Assembly (NCBI GenBank): GCA_030740135.1
Contig: JASLXW010000093.1
Coordinates: forward strand, 1-10,914
DNA from: Nitrospinota bacterium
GTDB taxonomy: Bacteria > UBA8248 > JACPRG01
DNA: 10,914 bases
Direction: 5' to 3'
Shown piece by piece: positions 1-5,204 of the stretch (the first letter of the stretch is position 1; each line of letters opens with the position of its first letter). Made by a program: the position numbers and the translations under genes. The notes under the pieces were generated by a model. It searched no databases. It saw only the letters and a program-made list of their open reading frames with translations, and was not told where the DNA came from.

Positions 1-650
1 AAATCGTCGCGATTGTTCATTTGGAAGGCCGCGTTGTGACTGCGCTCAAATCCGAGTGTGGTGGCAAACTTGCCGCTGAGCGAGCGTCCTCACGTCGAGC
101 CCCCCACGTGGCCCGGGTAAACCCCGACGTGGTCGGGCAGCCCGGCGACGCGGGGCAGGGCCTTGTCGAACAGCTCCCCCGCGCCCTCCGCGGCGGATTG
201 GGCCAGATCGGGCCGGGCGATGTCGCCGACGAGAACGAAATCTCCCGTGCAGATCATCCAGGGTTCGGGCGTGCGGCTCAGGTCGGAGATGGCGACGATG
301 ATGTGTTCCGGCCGGTGGCCCGGCGTATGGAGGATCTCCATCCGGACGGATCCCATCCGGAATGTGTCGCCGTCCTTGACGCGCCGGGCGGGATACTCGA
401 GTTGGGCTAGTTCGTGAAGGAGGAGGTCGGCGCCGGTGAGCTGCGCGAGCCGCCGGGCCCCGGAGACGTGGTCTGCGTGGGAATGGGTGTCGATGACGTA
501 CCGGATGGATACGCCTTCAGATTGGGCGATGCGTGCGTACGGCGCCGGGTTCCAGAGCGGGTCGATCACCGCGCATTCACCGCCCCCGGGACAACCGCAT
601 ACATACGAGACGCAGCCGGTCTCCCGGCGTACGACTTGCCCGAAGAACAT
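1..650 (-). CDS. MBL-fold metallohydrolase (persulfide dioxygenase/glyoxalase II-like), putative selenoprotein, 3'-partial
   Basis: A metallo-beta-lactamase-fold hydrolase close to the ETHE1/persulfide dioxygenase and glyoxalase II-like groups. Visible metal ligands are THSHADH (residues 55-61), TPGH (His112), TGD (Asp137) and YPGH (His181), with the family stretch TGDFVLVGDIARPDL at 135-149. The start is ATG 650-648, because GGAG lies 6 bases upstream; the ATG at 662 has no Shine-Dalgarno. At codon 187 (92-90) the frame meets TGA right after GGST, where relatives read GS-x-Cys-Gly. Beyond it the same frame stays open to the window edge and reads GRSLSGKFATTLGFERSHNA and then AFQMNNRDD, clearly the continuing family sequence. 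TGA therefore most likely encodes selenocysteine replacing the conserved Cys. Other genes here stop normally at TGA (the cupin at 1453 and the amidohydrolase at 2650), so a global TGA-to-Trp code is unlikely. The alternative is a nonsense mutation or sequencing error. The C-terminus, where many relatives carry a rhodanese domain, is outside the window. Confidence 0.8.
43..92 (-). promoter_or_regulatory. Candidate bacterial SECIS element following in-frame UGA
   Basis: After the UGA (92-90) of the MBL-fold gene the RNA can form a minihelix GGCA-AGUU-UGCC (74-63): four perfect pairs and a 4-base loop with G at its second position. The loop starts 19 bases after the UGA. A lower stem CGCUC (86-82) with GAGCG (47-43) can enclose it. 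Bacterial SECIS elements are known to be short hairpins directly downstream of UGA, with a G among the first loop bases at about this distance. The element is weak in pairing, so it supports the recoding case without proving it. Confidence 0.5.
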
Positions 651-748
651 GGGACGCTCCATTTCGAGAGGTTGGCACGGACGGACACCCTTGGGTGAAG
701 AGTCTGACTTCCATGGCGATGAGAACGTTTGCTTCCATAACGGGATAT

Positions 749-812
749 GGGCTGAATCATCGGCCGGCTCAAGGCATCGGGGCCGCCTGAGTGATTTCAC
801 CTCCTGAAGCCC
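749..812 (-). promoter_or_regulatory. Possible structured 5' leader of the MBL-fold gene
   Basis: On the minus strand three nested helices can form: GGGC (812-809) with GCCC (752-749); UGAAAUCA (799-792) with UGAUUCA (759-753), one bulge; and CUCAGGC (791-785) with GCCUUGAG (775-768), one bulge. The last two stack directly on the 5' side. The apical loop GGCCCCGAU contains GGCC that could pair with GGCC in the internal loop at 767-760. It begins about 20 bases after the candidate -10 element and lies about 100 bases upstream of the start codon. I do not recognise a known riboswitch class. Confidence 0.3.
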
Positions 813-833
813 CGAATGGAAATTTCACCCACC

Positions 834-839
834 AGTATA
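834..839 (-). promoter_or_regulatory. Candidate -10 element for the MBL-fold gene
   Basis: The minus strand reads TATACT, five of six matches to the sigma-70 -10 consensus. The -35 position is poor (TTCAGC at an 18-base spacing). It would start a transcript near 827 with a leader of about 175 bases before the ATG at 650. Confidence 0.3.
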
Positions 840-1053
840 ACCGAAAGGAGACGCCACGCTGAACACGGAATGTAAACCGGTTCCAGGCGGGTTCTTTCCC
901 GCGGCCCGATTTGTTATCCTGATTTGGCCCTTTCGATGACGACGGGGATGGATTCAAGGAGACGAGGGGGGGGATCGTTTTCCGGGAGAAGGGCGGCTCC
1001 GCCCGCGGACTTCCGGTTCGCGGCCGGTTTGGGAAGGGAGAAAAGGCGGCCTC

Positions 1054-1455
1054 GTGGAATCGATGATCAGGCGGTTTGATGATTTGCCGTGGGTTCCGCT
1101 GCCCGGGAATCCGAACGTCAACGTGAAGGAGCTCCTGTCGCGAGAGGAAGCCGGGTCGCTGGACTTGAAGCTGTGGCGAATCCTCTTCGAAAAGATAGAG
1201 CCGGGCGCGGCCGTCCTGCCCCATTTCCATGACACCGCCGAGGTGATTCACTTTATCCACGGCGAGGTGCACGCCCTCGTCGGCGGACGGCGGTCCGTGT
1301 GCCGGCCGGGAGAGACCCTCATCGTCGAGCCCGGCACGGTTCACGGCGTGGCCAACCGGGGGTCGGAACCCACGACGCAGATCAGCTATTTTGTCCCCAA
1401 GGCGGACCAGGCCGACTTCGGCCGGACGGAACAGGTGTCCGGCGTCGAAATCTGA
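1054..1455 (+). CDS. Small single-domain cupin protein
   Basis: A 133-residue single-domain cupin with textbook metal-binding motifs. Motif 1 is HFHDTAE followed six residues later by Gly (about residues 62-75), giving the two His and one Glu ligands. Motif 2 is PGTVHGVAN (about 96-104), giving the third His. Such proteins bind Fe, Mn, Ni or Zn and act as dioxygenases, isomerases or small-molecule sensors; the sequence does not say which. The start is GTG 1054, or ATG 1063 three codons later; a purine-rich stretch (GGGAAGGGAGAAAAGG) precedes both. It lies 84 bases upstream of the amidohydrolase on the same strand, with a terminator-like hairpin between, so it may be co-expressed or only partly coupled. 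An enzyme acting on the same substrate or product is possible but not shown. Confidence 0.85.
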   Translation: MESMIRRFDDLPWVPLPGNPNVNVKELLSREEAGSLDLKLWRILFEKIEPGAAVLPHFHDTAEVIHFIHGEVHALVGGRRSVCRPGETLIVEPGTVHGVANRGSEPTTQISYFVPKADQADFGRTEQVSGVEI

Positions 1456-1488
1456 GATCAACCGTGGCGTCCCATCCGATGTGAGCGC

Positions 1489-1513
1489 GCCCGGGTTGTT
1501 CCGGGGCCTTTTT
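1489..1513 (+). terminator. Intrinsic terminator-like hairpin between cupin and amidohydrolase
   Basis: CCCGG (1490-1494) pairs with CCGGG (1501-1505) around a 6-base loop; the outer G1489 can pair with C1507 past one bulged G. A run of five T (1509-1513) follows directly. The stem is short but the layout is that of a rho-independent terminator, only 27 bases before the next start codon. It could end the cupin transcript or act as an attenuator for the amidohydrolase. Confidence 0.45.
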
Positions 1514-1539
1514 ACACGACGAAAAAGGAGGACGAAGGA

Positions 1540-2652
1540 ATGCGGGCACAGGTTTTTCGCGTGCCGATGGCGTCCCCGGACGACCTCAGCGGAGTCGTCG
1601 AGCTGATCGACAGCGGCCGGTGCAGGGCGGAGGACGTTGTCTGCATCATGGGAAAGACCGAGGGCAACGGCTGCGTCAACGACTTCGCGCGCGGGTTCAG
1701 CAATTTCGTTCTGGCGGATTATTTCGGCCGGCGTCTCGGGATCTCGCGTGAAGAGGCCGGCGGGCGGATCGCCCTGATCATGTCGGGTGGAACCGAAGGG
1801 GTCATGAGTCCGCATTTCACCGTCTTCGCCAAGTCGCCGGAAGGGGGGGGGGAGGGGGGGGGCAACGGCGAAAAACGCCTGGCCATGGCCTCCGGGCATA
1901 CGCGCGATTTCCTCCCGGAGGAGATGGGCCGGATGGCGCAGGTGCGCGAGACGGCCGCCATGGTGCGCCGCCTGATGGGGGAGGCGGGGATCGAGGGCGT
2001 CGGGGACCTCCATTTCGTCCAGGTCAAAACCCCCTTGATCAGCACGGACCAGGCCGAGGAGGCCGCGCGGCGGGGAAAGACCGTTTGCTCGGACAACACG
2101 TACAAATCCATGGGGTATTCGCGCGCCGCTTCGGCCCTGGGCGTTGCCCTTGTGACGGGCGAGATTTCGGAAGGGCGGTTGAGCGACGAGGTGATCGGCC
2201 GCGATTGGTCTCTTTCATCGGGTGTGGCCTCCACCTCCTCGGGCATCGAGCTCCTGTGCAACGAGATCATGGTGCTGGGCAACAGCGCCTCGTGGGGCGG
2301 GGACCTCGTCATCGGCCACAGCGTCATGCGGGACGCCATTGACGGCGACGCGGTGAAGGCCGCGCTGGAGAACGCCGGAATCTCTTTCCAGTGGCGCCCG
2401 ACGCCCGAGCAACGGGAGCGCGTCGTCAATATCCTGGCCAAGTGCGAGGCCAGCCCGGACGGCCGAATCCGCGGCCGCCGGCACACCATGCTGGACGACT
2501 CCGACATCAACAGCACCCGCCACGCGCGGGCGGCCGTCAACGCCGTCATCTCCTCGATTGTGGGAGACTCGATGGTCTACGTCTCCGGAGGCGCGGAGCA
2601 TCAAGGGCCGCCCGGCGGGGGGGCCGTGGCCGCCATCGTGCGTGTGGCCTGA
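1540..2652 (+). CDS. Ring-opening amidohydrolase (cyanuric acid amidohydrolase/barbiturase family)
   Basis: A 370-residue enzyme of the small AtzD/TrzD/barbiturase family, which hydrolyses cyclic amides: cyanuric acid to carboxybiuret/biuret, or barbiturate to ureidomalonate. The family is built of three similar domains, each giving a Ser-Lys pair. Visible here are GKTEGNGCVNDF (Lys39) with SGGTEGVMSPH (Ser82), QVKTPL (Lys163) with SSGVASTSSGIE (Ser226/227), and AKCEASPDG (Lys301) with VSGGAEHQGPPGGG (Ser349). The C-terminal EHQGPxGGG is a strong family mark. The start ATG 1540 follows AAAGGAGG with good spacing. Residues 101-108 (EGGGEGGG) are encoded by a G10-A-G9 tract and look like a low-complexity insert in a surface loop; the frame is intact. 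I cannot tell cyanuric acid from barbiturate or another cyclic imide as substrate. The following hairpins at 2658-2714 likely end the transcript. Confidence 0.93.
   Translation: MRAQVFRVPMASPDDLSGVVELIDSGRCRAEDVVCIMGKTEGNGCVNDFARGFSNFVLADYFGRRLGISREEAGGRIALIMSGGTEGVMSPHFTVFAKSPEGGGEGGGNGEKRLAMASGHTRDFLPEEMGRMAQVRETAAMVRRLMGEAGIEGVGDLHFVQVKTPLISTDQAEEAARRGKTVCSDNTYKSMGYSRAASALGVALVTGEISEGRLSDEVIGRDWSLSSGVASTSSGIELLCNEIMVLGNSASWGGDLVIGHSVMRDAIDGDAVKAALENAGISFQWRPTPEQRERVVNILAKCEASPDGRIRGRRHTMLDDSDINSTRHARAAVNAVISSIVGDSMVYVSGGAEHQGPPGGGAVAAIVRVA
1843..1862 (+). repeat. Poly-G tract (G10-A-G9) inside the amidohydrolase gene
   Basis: Ten G, one A and nine G in a row encode Gly-Gly-Gly-Glu-Gly-Gly-Gly within codons 102-108. 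Tracts of this length are prone to slipped-strand mispairing; a change of one or two G would shift the frame and destroy the enzyme. The present count keeps the frame. It may also be a site of sequencing error. Confidence 0.9.
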
Positions 2653-2657
2653 CGCGC

Positions 2658-2675
2658 TCGGGCCTCCGGGCCCGA
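2658..2675. terminator. Hairpin after the amidohydrolase stop
   Basis: TCGGGCC (2658-2664) pairs perfectly with GGCCCGA (2669-2675) around a TCCG tetraloop, six bases after the TGA stop. No T run follows, so it may be a transcript 3'-end stabiliser or part of a terminator. Confidence 0.45.
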
Positions 2676-2683
2676 TCCATTTG

Positions 2684-2714
2684 CCCGACACCCCCTTGAA
2701 GTCCAAGGGTCGGG
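2684..2714. terminator. Second hairpin in the convergent gap
   Basis: CCCTTG (2693-2698) and CAAGGG (2704-2709) form a perfect 6-base stem with loop AAGTC; CCCGA (2684-2688) and TCGGG (2710-2714) extend it past a 4-base bulge. It sits between convergent genes (stops at 2652 and 2727) and may serve both strands. No clear T run is present on either strand. Confidence 0.4.
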
Positions 2715-2726
2715 GGGAAATGTCGG

Positions 2727-3125
2727 TCAACTGTAATGGCCCTGTCCGAGGACGATGCCCGTTTCCATCATCGGGGCGTCGATGCGGTTGTACTTGACGT
2801 TGTGATCCACCCCGGCGGGGATCCAGATGGCGGTGGTTTTGGTGAAGGTGTAGCGTTCGTCGTTCAGAGGGACTTCGACCTCGAACGACCCCTCCGCGCC
2901 CGCGAACATGAGAAGCTGGGGTTTGGGGTGGTGGTGGATCTCGCACGTCGGGTTCGGGTCCGGCAGCTCGGTCCTCCAGAAGATGTCGCAAAAGGCTTCG
3001 GCCTCGGCGACCAGCTCCGAGCTCATGTGGATGCGGAAGGGCTCCTCCTTGGGCTTCCCGTGAAAGAGGTAATCGGTGATGATTTTCGGTTCGGTGACGA
3101 TGTATTTTTCATGTTTTTCCGCCAC
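2727..3125 (-). CDS. Cupin-domain protein
   Basis: A 132-residue cupin, unrelated in detail to the cupin at 1054. The first metal motif is EIHHHPKPQ (about residues 62-70), an HxH-x3-Q variant with Gln in place of the usual Glu, and the second is PAGVDHNV (about 103-110). The C-terminus ends in a Met/Glu/Gly/His-rich segment. The GTG start at 3125 is chosen because AGGAG lies 9 bases upstream. It is the last gene of a minus-strand series MFS transporter, RidA-like, cupin, with 110 bases between it and the RidA-like gene that hold a strong inverted repeat. Substrate and role are not evident: enzymatic or ligand-binding are both possible. Confidence 0.8.
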   Translation of the reverse strand: MAEKHEKYIVTEPKIITDYLFHGKPKEEPFRIHMSSELVAEAEAFCDIFWRTELPDPNPTCEIHHHPKPQLLMFAGAEGSFEVEVPLNDERYTFTKTTAIWIPAGVDHNVKYNRIDAPMMETGIVLGQGHYS

Positions 3126-3160
3126 TATCGCTGACTCCTCTCCGGGGGTGGATGAGAAGG

Positions 3161-3195
3161 GAACCCTTCAAGCGGACCCCTGACGTGAAGGGTTC
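3161..3195. repeat. Perfect 10-base inverted repeat between RidA-like and cupin genes
   Basis: GAACCCTTCA (3161-3170) and TGAAGGGTTC (3186-3195) are perfect inverted copies with a 15-base spacer. It lies 41 bases downstream of the RidA-like stop and 36 bases upstream of the cupin start. It could be an operator, a processing or stabilising hairpin between cistrons, or a weak terminator; no T run follows on the minus strand. Confidence 0.6.
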
Positions 3196-3235
3196 GACGC
3201 CTCGGCGAAATCGACTTGGAATCTTGAAGCGGCCG

Positions 3236-3631
3236 TCACGCCAAAACCGCGATCCCCTCGATTTCCAACAGATAGGCCGGCGTCGCCAGTCCCTGGAGGA
3301 CGCACAGCGTGTTGGGCGGCGGATTTTCCCTGAAGTGTCTGCCCAACAGGTCCCGGGCATTCTGGGTGTCTTCTTTCCGGACGATGTACGTCGTCAGCTT
3401 CACCACGTCCGCAAAGGTCGCCCCGGCCTCGGCCAGAACGGCCCGGAGGTTGGACATGATCTGTTCGCCCTGGGCGTCGAAATCCCCCTCCCCGACGATG
3501 TTGCCTTCCGCGTCGCCGGCCACCTGGCCCGCGCAGAAGACGATGCGCTTCGCGCCGTCCACGGCGATCCCGTGGGAGTACGCGCTGAAAGGCTCGTGAA
3601 GGGTCTTGGGTTGCAGAATGGTTTTTTCCAT
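3236..3631 (-). CDS. RidA/YjgF/YER057c/UK114 family protein
   Basis: A 131-residue RidA-fold protein. Canonical RidA deaminates reactive enamine/imine intermediates from PLP enzymes; RutC in pyrimidine catabolism is a relative. Family features seen are GQV near residue 35, the helix with NLRAVLAEAGA (61-71) followed by VVKLTTYI, and the C-terminal strand LLEIEGIAVL (121-130). The substrate-binding Arg of active members (PARS motif, Arg105 in E. coli RidA) aligns with Thr108 in PNTLC, so imine deaminase activity is doubtful and the protein fits the Arg-less subgroups. ATG 3631 has AGGAGG 7 bases upstream. It sits between the MFS transporter gene and the cupin gene on the same strand. An accessory role for an enzyme in the cluster is inference. 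Confidence 0.9.
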   Translation of the reverse strand: MEKTILQPKTLHEPFSAYSHGIAVDGAKRIVFCAGQVAGDAEGNIVGEGDFDAQGEQIMSNLRAVLAEAGATFADVVKLTTYIVRKEDTQNARDLLGRHFRENPPPNTLCVLQGLATPAYLLEIEGIAVLA

Positions 3632-3669
3632 GACGATGCCTCCTGAATGTTCAACGGAATCCGCCGGGC

Positions 3670-3686
3670 CCCGGCCACCCGCCGGG
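3670..3686. other. Small hairpin in MFS-RidA gap
   Basis: CCCGGC (3670-3675) pairs with GCCGGG (3681-3686) around a 5-base loop in the 94-base gap after the MFS stop. It lacks a T run; short GC palindromes are common at this base composition, so significance is low. Confidence 0.25.
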
Positions 3687-3725
3687 ACGCCCTGAAACGC
3701 CTCGCGAAAGACTGAACGCCCGGTC

Positions 3726-4889
3726 CTACCCGGCGGCTGCCCGTTCGGCCGGGCTTTCCCGGTCCGGAGGAATGAGCCAGGCGCAAATCCCCGCGGGGAC
3801 CAGCAAGAGAAACAAAATGGCGATTGCCGTGGGAAGACCCGCCCAGTCCCCCACGGCGCCGATGAGCAGGATCCCGACGCTCCCCAGCGTCCAGGTGATC
3901 CCCATGATGAAGCTGGAGACCGTGCCCGAGCTCGCGGGCACCAGCTCTTGTCCCTTGGCCAGCGTCACACCCAGGGAGGAAATGAGCACCGCCCCCAACA
4001 GGGTGAGGCAGACCCATAGAAGCGCCCCCTCCGTCCACAGGAACCCGTATGCGAAAGGAATCGCGCCGAAGCCCGAGAACAGGAGTATCCGCTTGCGCCC
4101 GACGCGGTCCGCAAGGCGGCCGCCGATCAGGTTTCCCACCGCCCCCGCGCCGATGAACAACGACACGGAGGCCCCGGCCGCCACCATTGAATACCCCTTC
4201 TCGATCAGCATCAACGGCAAAAAGGCGCTGACGCCCGTCATGATGCCCGTCCGAAAGGCCTCGAACAGCCAAAGGAGCGCCAGCGGCCGGAAGTTTTCCA
4301 CAAAAGGCTTGAGAAACTCCGCCCGCCCGGGCCAGGGCGCCCCCCGCCCGACCGGGGTCCGGCGGCGGTGGAGGACCGCTGCGAGGATCAGGGCCGGCAG
4401 GGCCGCCCAGATGAGATGCTTGTGGCCGAAGGTTACGGCGATCGGGACCGCGATGAGCGGTCCGACGGCATAGCCCAACCTTCCCGCCGTCATGAAGACG
4501 GCCATTCCAAAGGCCCGGGACTCTTTGGACGCCTCGCCGGACATCGCGGCCGCCTGGGGATGATAAGAGGCGGTCGAGAGCCCCGCCAGGATCAGCAGGA
4601 TCAGAACCATGGAATACAGGGGGACCCAGCCCATCGCGCTGATGAACGTCCCGGTGATGACCAGGCTCCACACGCTGAAGTTGAATCCGGGGAATCGATC
4701 CGCCAGGAAGCCGAACAAGGCCTGTCCCGTCGATGCGAGCAGTTGGTACGCCGACAGGAGAAGGGCGGCCAGGGTCAGGGAAAGTCCGAACTTGGCGATC
4801 AGCAAAGGCAAAATGGGGGACAAAGATCCGCTGTAGGCGTCCAGCATGAAGTGGCTGGAGGCCAGCAGGAAAAGCTGCGGATAATTCAC
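3726..4889 (-). CDS. MFS transporter, fosmidomycin-resistance (Fsr)-like
   Basis: A major facilitator superfamily membrane protein of about 387 residues with about 12 hydrophobic segments. The first begins right after the chosen start (NYPQLFLLASSHFMLDAYSG), and the segment LSTASYHPQAAAMSGE matches the Fsr-type pattern with a His-Pro after the fourth membrane segment. The MFS signature GGRLADRVGRKR lies between the two later membrane segments at mid-protein. Fsr-like proteins are proton-driven exporters of small organic molecules; the substrate here is unknown. The start is uncertain: GTG 4889 places the first membrane helix at the N-terminus as in relatives, while TTG 4973 would add 28 non-conserved residues. 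Neither has a clear Shine-Dalgarno. The gene leads a minus-strand series with RidA-like and cupin genes. Confidence 0.88.
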   Translation of the reverse strand: MNYPQLFLLASSHFMLDAYSGSLSPILPLLIAKFGLSLTLAALLLSAYQLLASTGQALFGFLADRFPGFNFSVWSLVITGTFISAMGWVPLYSMVLILLILAGLSTASYHPQAAAMSGEASKESRAFGMAVFMTAGRLGYAVGPLIAVPIAVTFGHKHLIWAALPALILAAVLHRRRTPVGRGAPWPGRAEFLKPFVENFRPLALLWLFEAFRTGIMTGVSAFLPLMLIEKGYSMVAAGASVSLFIGAGAVGNLIGGRLADRVGRKRILLFSGFGAIPFAYGFLWTEGALLWVCLTLLGAVLISSLGVTLAKGQELVPASSGTVSSFIMGITWTLGSVGILLIGAVGDWAGLPTAIAILFLLLVPAGICAWLIPPDRESPAERAAAG

Positions 4890-5019
4890 CGGCTTCGTCC
4901 GGGGCGTCGTTTCGGCCCGAACCGCCGGGTTGCTGATGGCCGTATTGTGATTCCGCAAGCTGCGCGCACCCAATCCGCGTAAAGGTGATTAAATCGGAAA
5001 ATACAGTGAAGCGGAAGTC

Positions 5020-5048
5020 ATCATACATGGATTTCACAGAGATGTTGA
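5020..5048 (-). promoter_or_regulatory. Candidate sigma-70 promoter for the MFS unit
   Basis: The minus strand reads TCAACA (5048-5043), 17 bases, TATGAT (5025-5020): four and five of six consensus matches with ideal spacing. Transcription would start near 5013. Confidence 0.4.
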
Positions 5049-5133
5049 AGCGTCGCGCGGACACGCCGACCCTGATGAATCGGCTCGGGTTGAGCGGGGC
5101 GGCCTGTCGATGAGGCGTTGTTCCGGGCCTTCC

Positions 5134-5162
5134 TTGACAGATTGGCCGATGAAGACGAAAAT
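5134..5162 (+). promoter_or_regulatory. Candidate sigma-70 promoter for the radical SAM gene
   Basis: A perfect -35 TTGACA (5134-5139), 17 bases, then GAAAAT (5157-5162), four of six matches. A start near 5169 leaves a leader of about 36 bases before ATG 5205, which supports that start codon. Confidence 0.4.
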
Positions 5163-5204
5163 AACACGAAACGCCTCTTTCGCCGGCCTTTCCGGGAGTT
5201 TGGG

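Larger units (their letters stand above)
651..1053. other. 403-base divergent intergenic region
   Basis: No convincing gene is seen between the MBL-fold gene (minus) and the cupin gene (plus). The MBL frame stays open up to 800, but the extension has no good start and no family resemblance. The region holds a candidate minus-strand -10 element (834-839), a nested inverted-repeat structure (749-812), a 12-base palindrome-like CACCCTTGGGTG (686-697), and a run of eight G (966-973) about 80 bases before the cupin start. No clear sigma-70 promoter facing the cupin gene was found. Confidence 0.6.
4890..5204. other. 315-base divergent intergenic region
   Basis: Between the MFS gene (minus) and the radical SAM gene (plus) I see two promoter candidates, listed separately, and a 28-codon open frame at 5027-5113 (plus) without a good Shine-Dalgarno or recognisable product. 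A TTG-started extension of the radical SAM frame to 5118 overlaps the plus-strand promoter candidate and is not accepted as coding. Confidence 0.55.

Noticed and set aside
90..92. TGA as the true stop of the MBL-fold gene, or genome-wide TGA-to-Trp recoding
   Set aside because: Family sequence continues in frame after it, so it is not a natural end; other genes in the window end normally at TGA, so general recoding is unlikely. A mutation or read error remains the main alternative.
709..790. Small plus-strand frame containing SITGYG, resembling the start of YicC proteins
   Set aside because: Stops after about 24 codons with no further similarity; chance resemblance.
663..800. N-terminal extension of the MBL-fold gene to GTG 800
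   Set aside because: No usable Shine-Dalgarno spacing, no family similarity, and GGAG is well placed for ATG 650.
749..812. FMN, glycine or fluoride riboswitch
   Set aside because: The conserved sequence blocks of these classes are not present; only the pairing pattern is notable.
3400..5064. 554-codon open frame on the minus strand
   Set aside because: Shadow frame of the MFS and RidA-like genes; Gly/Arg/Pro-rich low-complexity translation without motifs.
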